Shown: positions 32,634 through 44,827, numbered from the stretch's first letter. The stretch is 64,000 nucleotides of DNA from JAIESQ01 sp964495375 (GCA_964495375.1 CAZBWM010000022.1:12928-76927), one strand, 5' to 3'. Notes: a model not told the origin generated them from the letters alone. Numbers and translations: made by a program.

Positions 32634-34148
32634 TCACACCCCCGCCGAGGTCACCACGCCCGGCATGCTCTCCGTAAACTCACGATCGTCGGCCAGCAAC
32701 TGTTTGCGAAACCGCACGTGCCGCGTGCGCGTCCACTCGACCAGGGGGCGCCACACCGCGTGCGTCAGGTCGTGCCGGATGAGCCAGTGCCAGAAGCGAT
32801 TCGACCGCTTGTACAAGTACGACATCGCCAGGTAGGCCGGCACCGCGCGCCAATCGGCCGGGCGGCGCCGCCAGATCGACGCATGACTAAACAGCCGGCG
32901 ATAGCAGTAGGCATACCCTGCTTCCAATTCCTCGACCGTCATCTTCCGCGGCTCGAACACCACGTGCGCCGTGTCGTACTTGGTCCAGTCGCGATGGCGA
33001 ATGCGCCCCGCGGCAGCCATGTCATCGAACAGCGGCGTGCCAGGGTACGGCGTCAGAATATGGAACGTCGCGCACTCCAGCCGGCACGCTTCAACCCAAT
33101 CGCAGGTGCGCTCGAACACTTCGGGCCCATCGTGATCGAAGCCCAGCACGAAGCTGCCATTCACCTGAATGCCATAGCGATGCAGGATCTCGACGCGCCG
33201 GGCGTAGTCTTCGGGGCGCGGCGTCTTCTTGTGGGCGTCGTCGAGATTCTCGCCAGTGAGCGATTCGAAACCGACGAACACGCCGGTACAGCCGGCCAGC
33301 GCCATTTCACGCACCAGCTCGGCGTCGTCGGTCACGTCGATCGTCACGGCCGCGCTCCAGATTTTTTCCAAAGGCCGCAGCGCCCGACACAAGCGCCGCA
33401 GATAGTCGGGGCGCGAACCGAGGTTGTTGTCGACGAACACGGCATACGGCTGATCGTCGGCGCGAAATTCGGACACGACCTGCTCGACGTCGCGCATCAG
33501 GTAGGGCATGTGCAGGCCGCGCGTCGACAGATAGCAAAACCCGCAGCGATTGTGGCAGCCGCGCGTAGCGATCAGGCTCGTCGTGGTCAGAAAGCTGCGG
33601 CGCGGCAACAGCGCGCGGCGCGGCGGCGGATCATTGCGATACGGCACGCGGAAGTCGCCGCGATAGACCGCTTGCAGCTCGCCGCGCTCCACGTCGGCCA
33701 GAATCCGCGGCCAGAGCTGCACCCCTTCGCCAATCGCCAGGGCGTCAGCGTGCGGCGCCGCTTCGTCGGGGCACGAGATCACGTGCAGCCCACCCAAGAT
33801 CACTTTGGCCCCCCGGGCACGATACCAATCGGCCAGCTCGTACGCGCGCCGTGCGAACGTCAGGTGCACCGTGATGCCAACCACCTGCGGAATTGGATCA
33901 CTCGGCGGCGGGCCATTGAGCAGGTTCTCGTCCCAGTAGCGCAGTTGCCAATTGTCGGGCGTGGCGCCGGCGATGCTCGTCAGGGCCAGGCTCGGCGTCA
34001 GCACGTGTTTGCCGAAACTGGCGTGCGGGTCCTTGGGATAGAAGGGATTGAGGAGCAGCGCCGTGCGGGGTGCGACCTTTCGCGGGCGACAAGACTTGTC
34101 GAGCGATGGGGGCTCGCGCATGGCGCGCGGCAGTCGATTGGTCGTCAT
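32634..34148 (-). CDS. B12-binding-type radical SAM protein
   Basis: A 504-residue protein from the ATG at 34148, which has a GAGGAG site upstream. The N-terminal half resembles a cobalamin-binding Rossmann domain (VVGITVHLTFARRAYELADW, then AKVILGGLHV, IGEGVQLWPRIL). The radical SAM core follows with CHNRCGFC (Cys 198, 202 and 205) and VDNNLG, GCTGVFVGFESL and GSFVLGFDHDGPE further on. The family uses SAM and often methylcobalamin for methylations or ring closures in lipid and cofactor synthesis. The substrate is unknown; the C-terminal 120 residues are basic and Trp/Arg-rich. Confidence 0.86.
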   Translation of the reverse strand: MTTNRLPRAMREPPSLDKSCRPRKVAPRTALLLNPFYPKDPHASFGKHVLTPSLALTSIAGATPDNWQLRYWDENLLNGPPPSDPIPQVVGITVHLTFARRAYELADWYRARGAKVILGGLHVISCPDEAAPHADALAIGEGVQLWPRILADVERGELQAVYRGDFRVPYRNDPPPRRALLPRRSFLTTTSLIATRGCHNRCGFCYLSTRGLHMPYLMRDVEQVVSEFRADDQPYAVFVDNNLGSRPDYLRRLCRALRPLEKIWSAAVTIDVTDDAELVREMALAGCTGVFVGFESLTGENLDDAHKKTPRPEDYARRVEILHRYGIQVNGSFVLGFDHDGPEVFERTCDWVEACRLECATFHILTPYPGTPLFDDMAAAGRIRHRDWTKYDTAHVVFEPRKMTVEELEAGYAYCYRRLFSHASIWRRRPADWRAVPAYLAMSYLYKRSNRFWHWLIRHDLTHAVWRPLVEWTRTRHVRFRKQLLADDREFTESMPGVVTSAGV

Positions 34149-34542
34149 CGAGGGTAGCTCCTCAGGTCTCGAAAAACCACGAAAAACTTTGCGGCACAAA
34201 GCGTTGGTCGCTGAAAAAAGAGCCGCTGCTCAAAGCCGTTCGGCGGCAGGCGGCTATGCTTTGTATTACAAAGTCTCGCCGAGACTGTCAAGCTTTTCGG
34301 TTGAAACTGTCGCCATAAGTCGCTTTGCGGCCGTCTTTTCGTGGCTCACTTGATCCTTGAAAGCAGCCTACCCCCCGTGGTATCTTCGAGCGGTTTCGGG
34401 CCTACGCCCGCACGCCACCCGGCCAGATCGGCCTTAATTGTCGACAGATGCTTCCCGGGTGGTACTGCGCGCGGGCCCCGAACGGCCAGCTCGCGCTCAC
34501 GCCCACCGCCAATCATCCGCCAGCCCGAGAGGACCCGCCACA
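34149..34542. other. Divergent intergenic region radical SAM / carB
   Basis: About 390 bases without a supported gene. It includes a locally AT-rich patch (TTTGTATTACAAAGTCTC, 34259-34276) that could be promoter DNA for either side. A GTTTCGGGCC stretch occurs near 34395. I found no clear hexamer pair. Confidence 0.35.
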
Positions 34543-37815
<3,273 letters not shown>

Positions 37816-37850
37816 GCGAGACTCGCAATACCCACGTCGAGTTTATTCAA

Positions 37851-38016
37851 GGTGTGCCACTGCTTGGCAGTCGGCGCGAGGCGTGCTGAACTTGCCAAAC
37901 GATGCGAGTTGCCGACGAACAAGCAGTGTCGAGGCGGCTGGTCGAACCTCAGCACTGCTTGCCGATACCTCGCGATGAATAACTCCGCGCGATCGATCGG
38001 CAAGCAGTGGCACACC
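37851..38016. repeat. Dispersed element with GGTGTGCCACTGCTTG terminal inverted repeats, copy 1
   Basis: The left end GGTGTGCCACTGCTTG (37851-37866) is the reverse complement of the right end (38001-38016). Inside, CCGACGAACAAGCAGTG and AGCACTGCTTGCCGA form a second, nested hairpin. The degenerate copy at 41406-41644 shares the blocks TGGCAGTCGGCGCG, GCCGACGAACAAGC and GGCAAGCAGTGGC in the same order. Likely non-autonomous and mobilised in trans. Confidence 0.75.
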
Positions 38017-38046
38017 GCGGCTCCACAGCGTCGCACGGGGGCGCTG

Positions 38047-38114
38047 GAGGACGAGAGTCGTTCCGGCCGTTCATCGCTGCGAGATGTTGCAGCGCCGACC
38101 GGAAGGGCTCCTAC
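38047..38114. repeat. Imperfect hairpin, AGTCGTTCCGGCC family, copy 1
   Basis: GGAGGACGAGAGTCGTTCCG on the left pairs imperfectly with CGACCGGAAGGGCTCCTAC on the right. A related hairpin lies at 63339-63410. Confidence 0.55.
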
Positions 38115-38174
38115 TGAAGCGCGCCATCCTGCGCTGCATCGCAGTGCGCGGCCCACGATCTTTTCCCGCACGTC

Positions 38175-40868
38175 CTAGCGCGGCCGCCGAGAAAACACAA
38201 ACCACTTGCCATCTGGCGACCACGTCGGCTCGCGACAGTTCTTGTTGTCGCCAGGCAGCAACCGTGGTTCGCTCGTCCCTTCCACGTCGAGCAGATGGAC
38301 AAGGCCTCCAATCGTGATCGCCAATTGCTTACCGTCGGGCGACCAATGGATGTGCTTCGCCAGGCTCGCGTCGTGGGCGAATCGAACCGTCGCTTGGGGT
38401 GGCGACTGCGTCATGTCGAGGATAAACAGCTCACGCTGCTGCGCTCCCGCGCGCCGGCCTGTGAACGCGATCCGTTGGCCATCGCGCGACCAATCGAAGC
38501 CGTGTGGAAATTCGTCGAAGGAAAAGTCGACGAGCGCCTCCTCGGCGCCGTCGGCCAACTTGTAAATCTTGATCGTCTGCCGATCGGTAAACACAATCCT
38601 CGATCCGTCAGGAGACCACCGCGCGCAGCCGCCTGTGGTCAGCCGCCGGCGCCCCGCGCCGTCTTGAATCCAGATGCTCCCACGATCCTGGAAGATCAAC
38701 TGCTCGTCGTTCGGTGACCAGTCGGGCATGGCCTCGGCCCCCAGCTCCCGGAGATCGCTGCCATCGGCATTGACGACGAAGAACTTTCGTTTCCCTCCTT
38801 CGCCCTTGACCGCATCGAACACCACTCGGCGGCCATCGTGCGACCAGCGCGGCGAGCCGTGGAACGCGTAGCCGTCGACCGTCACGAGCTTGCGCGCCTC
38901 GGTGCCATCGGTTTTCATCAGGTAGATGCCCGTTTCGTCGGGTCCCCCGTCGGCCGTGGCTGCCATCTCGCGGGGTTCGACCGGAGCGGTGAGCTTCAGC
39001 CCCTTGAACCGCACGGCAAACTCTTCGGCCGTGGTGTTGATGGCCAAGGCGCCGACCTTGAGATTCTCGGCCAGCTTGGTCTCGGCGCGATGAATGCGCA
39101 CCCACTTCTCGCCATCCTCGCTCGCCTCGAACGTGAAGATGTCTCCGCTTCGCGTCGCCCGCAGATAGGCGGCCCGGTCGTCAATCCCCTGGTGCGCGGA
39201 TGGTTTAGATTTTCCCTCCTCGAAGCGCTCCACCCAAATAAATAGCCGGTCGTCGTACGCGGCGCGTTCCAGGCGGATGAAGTTCTTGTCGTCCTGCCAA
39301 AGGACCAGGCCGCCGCTCACAAAACTGAACGCGCCCCCCGAGTTACGTTTGCCGGTCGGCAAGGCAAACACCTCGACTCTCCCCGCGAGCGAAAAATCTC
39401 CCTTCGCGTCCTGGAGAATCCGCGGGGCATTTTGCTTGGTGTAACTTTTCGTGTACGTCAGGTCATGCCAGGTGCCGGGGATCGTGACCGTCACGCCACT
39501 GGCGTACTGCTTGAACTGGCAGTCGCCATCGGGGTCAACGACGGTTCCGAAGCCTTCGATCTGCCGGGGCTCGGCCGGCTTGGTATCGCTTGGCTCGGGA
39601 TCGATGGCGCTGGGCTCGGTGGCTGCGTCGCCGTCTTCGGCCTCGGCCGGCGTGCCGGTCGCCGCGTCGGCCGCGGTCGGAACGGTTGTTGGCGGATCAG
39701 TCGTTGCCGGCGCGGTTGTCGGCAGCTCAGAAGCTGTCTGCGAAGCGGGAGTCGCTGGAGCGGTCGAAGTGGTCGCCGACGGCTCGGCCCGTGCCGGCAC
39801 CATCACCGACAGAGCGGCGCCCAACAGCAGCAGGCCCCAACCCCAGCGCGAAACCTGCGACGTCGTCCGCGCGTCGGCCAGCATTTCGAAACGTCGCCGC
39901 AACGACCGCGACTCACCGAAGGTCACGGCCAGGGCCAATCGGCGCGGCGGGTGCCCTGTCACGAAATCGACGACGCGCAGCAAGGTTTGCGCGTAGCCCT
40001 GGCGCGATCCCGACAACCGTTCGACGACCAGGGCGTCGCAACTCAACTCGGCAGCCGCCGTCAATTGACGGCGCGCCAACCAGGCCAGCGGATTCCACCA
40101 TACGAGCAGCGTGACACAAAACGCCAACGTGTTCGACCAATGATCGCGGCGCACGTAATGGGCCAATTCGTGAGCCAGAATGTTGCGCACCGCGTCGTCA
40201 TCGAGCGCGTCAACCAGCGGCCTCGGGAGGATAATCACCGCTTGCCGCGCGCCCCCCCACAACATCGGCGTGACATTGGCATTCACCACGATCACCGCCG
40301 GCGGATGCTTCACTTGCCAGGTGTCGGCTACCTCACGCAGTAGGGCAGCCGCGCGGCCCGTGTCCGCCGGGCAGCTTCGCACCTGCCGATCAACTTCGCG
40401 GCACCGCAGCAGCGCAAAGATCCCCAACAGTCCAGAAACGCCTGCGCTCAATGACAGTGCGCCCCAGAGCCAGGCGTGATCACTCGAGGCGGCAACGTTC
40501 GGCGTCTCGGCAACCGCTGATAACGCTTCCTCGCGATCGACCGGCGCCGGGGGCGTCTCTCCGGCGGTGATCCGCAGCTCATCGATGGCCCGCGCCGCGG
40601 CTTCCGAAGAGCTGGTAAGCACAACTTCCGCCGGCGCGACCGTGTCGGCACGCGTTGCTGAACTCGCTTCCGGCGCCGCTGGCATCGGCACCACCGCCAC
40701 GCTGACGAACGAGGGGACCACCATCTTCACGAGCACCAGCAACCACAGCAGATGACCCAGAGCCGGCCGCTGCCGCAACCAACTCGTGCGACAAAGCAAC
40801 TCAACGGCCACGTAGAGCGCCAAGGCCATGGCCAGGCTCCACCCCAGAAGAGCAATTGCGTTTGACAT
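38175..40868 (-). CDS. BlaR1/M56 family metallopeptidase sensor with C-terminal TolB-like propeller
   Basis: An 897-residue membrane protein. The N-terminal part holds four to five membrane helices and a zinc-peptidase core with HELAH near residue 231, as in BlaR1/MecR1. A Thr/Ala/Pro-rich linker follows (about 365-420), then a DUF1349-like beta-sandwich (about 430-610, GRVEVFALPTGKRNSGGAFSF) and a six-bladed TolB/WD40-like propeller with repeated RWSHDGRRVVF-type blades (about 630-897). Antibiotic-sensing BlaR1 ends in a penicillin-binding domain; here the sensor module is a propeller, so the ligand differs. It follows a BlaI-type repressor by 11 bases and is probably its inactivating protease. 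Confidence 0.85.
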   Translation of the reverse strand: MSNAIALLGWSLAMALALYVAVELLCRTSWLRQRPALGHLLWLLVLVKMVVPSFVSVAVVPMPAAPEASSATRADTVAPAEVVLTSSSEAAARAIDELRITAGETPPAPVDREEALSAVAETPNVAASSDHAWLWGALSLSAGVSGLLGIFALLRCREVDRQVRSCPADTGRAAALLREVADTWQVKHPPAVIVVNANVTPMLWGGARQAVIILPRPLVDALDDDAVRNILAHELAHYVRRDHWSNTLAFCVTLLVWWNPLAWLARRQLTAAAELSCDALVVERLSGSRQGYAQTLLRVVDFVTGHPPRRLALAVTFGESRSLRRRFEMLADARTTSQVSRWGWGLLLLGAALSVMVPARAEPSATTSTAPATPASQTASELPTTAPATTDPPTTVPTAADAATGTPAEAEDGDAATEPSAIDPEPSDTKPAEPRQIEGFGTVVDPDGDCQFKQYASGVTVTIPGTWHDLTYTKSYTKQNAPRILQDAKGDFSLAGRVEVFALPTGKRNSGGAFSFVSGGLVLWQDDKNFIRLERAAYDDRLFIWVERFEEGKSKPSAHQGIDDRAAYLRATRSGDIFTFEASEDGEKWVRIHRAETKLAENLKVGALAINTTAEEFAVRFKGLKLTAPVEPREMAATADGGPDETGIYLMKTDGTEARKLVTVDGYAFHGSPRWSHDGRRVVFDAVKGEGGKRKFFVVNADGSDLRELGAEAMPDWSPNDEQLIFQDRGSIWIQDGAGRRRLTTGGCARWSPDGSRIVFTDRQTIKIYKLADGAEEALVDFSFDEFPHGFDWSRDGQRIAFTGRRAGAQQRELFILDMTQSPPQATVRFAHDASLAKHIHWSPDGKQLAITIGGLVHLLDVEGTSEPRLLPGDNKNCREPTWSPDGKWFVFSRRPR

Positions 40869-40879
40869 CGGGTGTCCCT

Positions 40880-41260
40880 TTATTGGGGGATGTTGGCAAT
40901 GAGTTTTTCGATCGCCGCACGGTCGGCTTTGGTCAGCTTCGCCTGGCTCACCAGCGACATGAGCATCGGGACAAACGAGCCGTTGAAGTGGCTGGCCGCG
41001 ATCCCTTTGAGCTGCAATCCGACGAATTCCTCACGCGACACGTTGGCAAAGAACTGATGAGCAAAGCCGGTCTTATCGACCTTGACGAATTGCTTTTCCA
41101 TCAAGCGATCGAGGAAGCTCTTCACGCCGCCATGCAGCGAGTGTTCGTGTCGGCCATACATGGCCAGTACGATCTGGCGAACCGTGGCGCCGTCGGGTTG
41201 GTCCCACAGCACCTCCATGACCGATCGCTCGGCCGCCGTAATGTCTTCGCGAGGTTCCAT
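40880..41260 (-). CDS. BlaI/MecI-type transcriptional repressor
   Basis: A 126-residue winged-helix protein: the DNA-binding domain reads ITAAERSVMEVLWDQPDGATVRQIV, then GGVKSFLDRLMEKQFVKVDK, and a C-terminal dimerisation helix follows with an AGxxxxF-like stretch. BlaI-family repressors are cleaved when the membrane sensor is activated. The cleavable loop is not identified. It is the first gene of a two-gene operon with the M56 protein, and the operator palindromes upstream suggest autorepression. Confidence 0.92.
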   Translation of the reverse strand: MEPREDITAAERSVMEVLWDQPDGATVRQIVLAMYGRHEHSLHGGVKSFLDRLMEKQFVKVDKTGFAHQFFANVSREEFVGLQLKGIAASHFNGSFVPMLMSLVSQAKLTKADRAAIEKLIANIPQ

Positions 41261-41329
41261 GATTCGTCCTGACCCAATGCTCTGCGAAGGCGAGGCCCTG
41301 GGGCTCGTCCGCTCGCCTTCCGGAATACT

Positions 41330-41375
41330 TCATGCACGACGCATGAGATAATAATGCATTCTGCATGAGAGTCAA
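41330..41375 (-). promoter_or_regulatory. Promoter and putative operator of the BlaI operon
   Basis: On the minus strand, TTGACT (complement of 41370-41375), a 16-base spacer and TATTAT (complement of 41348-41353). The palindrome ATGCATTCTGCAT (41354-41366) fills the spacer, and TCATGC-ACGAC-GCATGA (41330-41346) lies downstream of the -10. Both are well placed for repression by BlaI. Confidence 0.65.
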
Positions 41376-41405
41376 GCTTATTTGCTGAGCTTCTTTCGAG
41401 ATGAG

Positions 41406-41644
41406 TCCCTGCCTGGCAGTCGGCGCGCTGGCGTAACGTGCCTGCCCTGCGACGCGATCCGCCGACGAACAAGCGGTGCCGAGGACTGGTACATTCTTCG
41501 GTGTGCGACTCAGCACGAATCAACTCGCGCAGGCGGAAACGAGGTACCTATCCGCCTCCGAGCCTCGCGCGACGGAGCATTGCTGGCCGGTACCGCGCGA
41601 TGCACAGCGTCACACGCGATTGACCGGCAAGCAGTGGCGCACCC
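41406..41644. repeat. Dispersed element, GTGCCACTGCTTG family, copy 2 (degenerate)
   Basis: Shares with 37851-38016 the blocks TGGCAGTCGGCGCG, GCCGACGAACAAGC, CCGAGG and, at the right end, CGGCAAGCAGTGGC. It is longer (239 bases) because of an extra central segment. The left terminal repeat is eroded. Confidence 0.6.
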
Positions 41645-41691
41645 TCAGCGAACCAACGTGAAATCCCGCTCTCGCCGGGAGCAATTTGCCA

Positions 41692-41707
41692 TGTTCCACG
41701 TGGAATA
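41692..41707. promoter_or_regulatory. parS-like site 1
   Basis: TGTTCCACGTGGAATA, one mismatch from the perfect 16-base palindrome of site 2. It matches the widely conserved ParB-binding parS core GTTCCACGTGGAA. Confidence 0.65.
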
Positions 41708-41848
41708 TTTGCACACAAACACGCATACCCTTGCGAGTTCACGCATTCAATAAAAGACGACAAAGCGGACGCAAATCAAGATAATCACGGCAATTAAGGG
41801 AGTTCGGCGGTCCATCCAACGTGATGTAGGTAACATTATTTCATACAA

Positions 41849-41864
41849 TGTTCCACGTGGAACA
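41849..41864. promoter_or_regulatory. parS-like site 2 (perfect palindrome)
   Basis: TGTTCCACGTGGAACA, extended to 22 bases of perfect palindrome (41846-41867). ParB/Spo0J family proteins bind this sequence to partition the chromosome. Two copies 157 bases apart in one intergenic region are unlikely by chance. parA and parB are not in the window. Confidence 0.75.
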
Positions 41865-42001
41865 TTGCAATCCGAGTCAAACGACCCACCGTTGGTGGGC
41901 TACCGCGACCGTGCCAACAGACCTCTCGGCTCGACGTGTCCATGCGCCACGCTTATCAAGACGGAGCAGTGAACCGCCTGATATTAGGAGGAACAGAAAC
42001 C

Positions 42002-42463
42002 ATGTCCGCAATCGTCCCGCCGTTCACGCTGGAGAGCGCCACAGCCAAGGTGCGCGCCGCCGAAGACGCCTGGAACAGCCGCGACCCCGTGCGTGCGTCA
42101 CTCGCTTACACCGAGGATTCCCAGTGGCGCAACCGCGATCAGTTCGTACACGGTCGCGCCGAGATCCAGAAGTTTCTAACCGGTAAATGGGAGCGCGAGC
42201 TCGACTATCGCTTGACCAAGTCGCTCTGGAGCTTTACCGGCAACCGCATCGCGGTCCGCTTTCAGTACGAATATCACGACGCGGCCGGCCAGTGGTTTCG
42301 CGCTTACGGCAACGAGCTGTGGGAATTCGACGACGCTGGGCTGATGCGGCGCCGCGAAGCGAGCATCAACGATGTGCCGATCTCGGCCGACGAGCGCCGG
42401 TTCCATTGGCCGGCCCCCGGCCCACGCCCTTTCGACGACCCGGGCATTCCGGCCGTGCGGTGA
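42002..42463 (+). CDS. NTF2-like protein (DUF1348 family)
   Basis: A 153-residue cytoplasmic protein from the ATG at 42002, which has an AGGAGG site 9-14 bases upstream. It has the DUF1348 hallmarks: ATAKVRAAEDAWNSRDP, then WRNRDQFVHGRAEIQKFLTGKWERELDYRLTK, and WEFDDAGLMRRREASINDVPI. This family has the SnoaL/NTF2 fold with unknown reaction. The gene lies just downstream of the parS-like sites but shows no connection to partitioning. Confidence 0.88.
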   Translation: MSAIVPPFTLESATAKVRAAEDAWNSRDPVRASLAYTEDSQWRNRDQFVHGRAEIQKFLTGKWERELDYRLTKSLWSFTGNRIAVRFQYEYHDAAGQWFRAYGNELWEFDDAGLMRRREASINDVPISADERRFHWPAPGPRPFDDPGIPAVR

Positions 42464-42520
42464 GCGGGGCAGTGCTCCACGCGAGCCCTTACAAATCGAA
42501 TCAATGCGCCGCGAGGTCGC

Positions 42521-43612
42521 TCATTTTCGAGCGACGCGCAAACGCCGCGCGGCGACGACGGGAATCAGTCCCAACAGTGCCATCAACAGCGCCGAGGGCT
42601 CGGGAACGACCACAACGAGATCGTTGATGATGATTTTGGGATCCGTCCCACTCGGGCTAAGGCTGTATAGGCTTTTCTTTATTCCGCCCGTCAATTCGAT
42701 GATGGCAATGTACCCTGCGTCGGAGGCGACCAAATCACCGTTGGGGAGATAGGCGAGGCCATTGATGAAGCCGAGCTCCGCGTGGTCGTAAGCCGTCCGG
42801 AAGCCGGTGGTCGGATCGAGTGAGAAGATTCTAAGTACTCCGCCAACTAGCAACTGTCCCGAAGGTGAGATAATTATTGGATTCGGGTTGAACAAGAAGG
42901 GCGGTTCGGCTTGACCCTCTAGTACCTCCCGGCTGCCCGTGAGCGGATCGACCCTATAGATGTCGGCATCGAAGCGCGTGGTCAAATAGATCTGGCCGGT
43001 GTCCGAAACGGCGATTCCCTCGTAACTCTGGAAACCGCCAGAAGGGATTGGTCCCGTACCGACACCTGGTCCAGAGATCATCGTGTGATTGCCGGTTGTC
43101 GGATCAATCTCGTAGAGCGATTTCTGGCCCGTTGCTGTGTCGGATGCGGACATGAGAATGCGGCTCGCCGGATCGACGTGGACCTGCCACGGCCAATTGA
43201 AGCCGCCCAAAGCGAGTGGCAGCCCAGACGCGAGCACCGTGCGATTGCCCGTCGCGGGGTCAATGCGGAGCAGCGTTCGCGCGTTGGTGTCGGTGGCGAG
43301 AATCGTGCCGTCGGGACTCCAGGCAACGCTGGTCGGCTGGAAGTCGGGGCCCGTGCCATGCGTGGCATCGGAGATCACGGTTCGATCGCCGGTCACCGGG
43401 TCAACACGGAAGATGCCCCCCGCACCCTCTTCGTATTGTCCAGATTTGTTTAAGACGGCGTACGAGCCCGAGACCAGAATATCGCCGCGCGAAAGCAGGC
43501 CGGCCTGGGCCCTCGTGCCAGTCATGAGCAGCGCGGCCAGAAGCGCCAACGCCATGAAGAATTTGCCTGCAGTGCCAGTTCGGCGCGCATTGGTGATCAA
43601 GATACGGTGCAT
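42521..43612 (-). CDS. PEP-CTERM beta-propeller protein
   Basis: A 363-residue secreted protein. A signal peptide (about 12-36) is followed by repeated NHL/SMP-30-like blades (VDPVTGDRTVIS, IDPATGNRTVLA, IDPTTGNHTMIS and similar, each about 45 residues apart) and a C-terminal PEP-CTERM signal VPEPSALLMALLGLIPVVAA with a basic end. Likely exported and sorted by an exosortase. The ATG at 43612 is preferred over 43618 because GGAACAGGGG lies at a suitable distance upstream. Confidence 0.82.
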   Translation of the reverse strand: MHRILITNARRTGTAGKFFMALALLAALLMTGTRAQAGLLSRGDILVSGSYAVLNKSGQYEEGAGGIFRVDPVTGDRTVISDATHGTGPDFQPTSVAWSPDGTILATDTNARTLLRIDPATGNRTVLASGLPLALGGFNWPWQVHVDPASRILMSASDTATGQKSLYEIDPTTGNHTMISGPGVGTGPIPSGGFQSYEGIAVSDTGQIYLTTRFDADIYRVDPLTGSREVLEGQAEPPFLFNPNPIIISPSGQLLVGGVLRIFSLDPTTGFRTAYDHAELGFINGLAYLPNGDLVASDAGYIAIIELTGGIKKSLYSLSPSGTDPKIIINDLVVVVPEPSALLMALLGLIPVVAARRLRVARK

Positions 43613-44107
43613 GAGCATCCCCTGTTCCGATGTCAATTCACTGCTGTAAGTGCGATCTGAAGAACCGTATCGAACGCTTTGAACCAGGGTGTTCGGCTTC
43701 CCGAAGGTCGGCCGGGCTCATCCTCTGCAAAGCAATCGATTGCGGTTGGTGCGGACGCCACTTTGGGCAGCAGGGGAGCTAGCTGTGGCGCGTCGCGCAT
43801 CAAACGGCTGCGCGAAGATCACCTGAAGAAACCAACGTGACGCCACGAATGCGAGCGTGCCACGTGAGATGTCTACGTGATGGTGCCTGACAGAAACTCG
43901 CCGACGACTGCGGAAGGGCGGGTTAGATGGTCGTCACTAGCGGCACCAGGAGACGAATTGGCAGGAACTCTCGGCGGGCCAGACAGATTGGTCAGGCTGA
44001 GCAGCCTTGAAAGTAGCCAAGGCCAGATTCACTTTCAAGCAAAATCTGGCTTCGGAATACCTTATAAATGACCCGCTGACTAACTGAATCCCCGTTTTTG
44101 AGCCGCC
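43613..44107. other. Intergenic region between divergent genes
   Basis: About 495 bases upstream of both the PEP-CTERM propeller gene and the phosphatase gene. No gene supported. A GCCAGATT..AATCTGGC hairpin (44022-44050) and a TGGTGCCTGACAG fragment (43880-43892) that recalls the TGTCAGG element are visible. The region is moderately AT-rich near 44020-44090. Confidence 0.35.
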
Positions 44108-44815
44108 ATGCAATTCTCCACTATGCCCCGGCGCCGGGTCTATCTGATGCGACACGGCGAAGTGTCGTACTTCGCCGGCGGTGCGCCCGCGCTACGGGCC
44201 CGCGATGCCGAGCTCAACGAAGTCGGCCGCGCTCAGGCCACGGCCGCCGGCGCGCTGTTGGTCGAGGTGCCGATCGATCGCGTGGTGACCAGCAGCCTGC
44301 CGCGCACCATCGAAACGGCCCGGCTCGCCCTGGGCAACCGGCCGCTCGAAATCCAGCAGCACCCCGAGCTCATCGAGATCATGCCAGGGCAGTTGAGCGA
44401 CATCCCGGCCGAACAAATCGTCGACACGGTGACCAAGGCCTTCTCGCACGGCATTTCGCCCGAGGCCCAGTTTCTAGCGGGCGAAACCTTCGGCTCGCTG
44501 GTCGAGCGGGTGTTGGGTTGCTGGCAGAATCTCGTGGCTGACCCAAGCTGGCAGAAGCTGCTGTTGGTCGCGCACGGAGGGGTCAATCGCGTACTATTGA
44601 CGCACGCATTTGGCAGCGGGCTGGCGGGTTTTGGGGCGCTGGAGCAGGACCCCGGCTGCCTCAATATCCTCGATGTCGAGCCCGATGGCCGGCTGCTGGT
44701 GCGCCTGGTCAATTTTACTCCGTATAATGCGTTGAAAAGCGGGCTCGAACTGACGACGATGGAGCGGCTGTTCGTCGAGTTTCTCGAATCGCGCCGGTCG
44801 CCGACCACGGGTTGA
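44108..44815 (+). CDS. Histidine phosphatase family protein
   Basis: A 235-residue branch 1 histidine phosphatase (phosphoglycerate mutase-like). The phosphate pocket begins with YLMRHGE near residue 14, with SSLPRTIETA near 62-71 and a second histidine in LLVAHGGVNR near 152-161. Such enzymes dephosphorylate sugar phosphates or alpha-ribazole phosphate. The start may instead be the ATG at 44123. The following gene begins 12 bases after the stop. Confidence 0.9.
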   Translation: MQFSTMPRRRVYLMRHGEVSYFAGGAPALRARDAELNEVGRAQATAAGALLVEVPIDRVVTSSLPRTIETARLALGNRPLEIQQHPELIEIMPGQLSDIPAEQIVDTVTKAFSHGISPEAQFLAGETFGSLVERVLGCWQNLVADPSWQKLLLVAHGGVNRVLLTHAFGSGLAGFGALEQDPGCLNILDVEPDGRLLVRLVNFTPYNALKSGLELTTMERLFVEFLESRRSPTTG

Positions 44816-44827
44816 GGGAGTTTTCGC

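Larger units (their letters stand above)
37816..38174. other. Repeat-filled intergenic region between carB and the BlaR1-like gene
   Basis: Convergent gene ends frame 359 bases that hold an element of the GTGCCACTGCTTG family (37851-38016) and a second imperfect hairpin (38047-38114). No gene supported. Confidence 0.6.
41261..42001. other. Intergenic region with promoter, dispersed element and parS-like sites
   Basis: About 740 bases without a gene: the BlaI promoter region on the left, a degenerate dispersed element (41406-41644), then a comparatively AT-rich segment (41690-41870) carrying two parS-like palindromes. Confidence 0.6.

Noticed and set aside
32718..34157. 479-codon plus-strand frame inside the radical SAM gene
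   Set aside because: Antisense shadow; the minus-strand gene has CxxxCxxC and a ribosome site.
38181..40868. TolB-like propeller as a separate translocation protein gene
   Set aside because: It is in frame with the M56 domain without a stop and lacks its own start and signal peptide.
44022..44050. Rho-independent terminator
   Set aside because: A GCCAGATT/AATCTGGC hairpin is present but it is followed by TTCGG rather than a T-run and lies upstream of, not after, the nearest genes.
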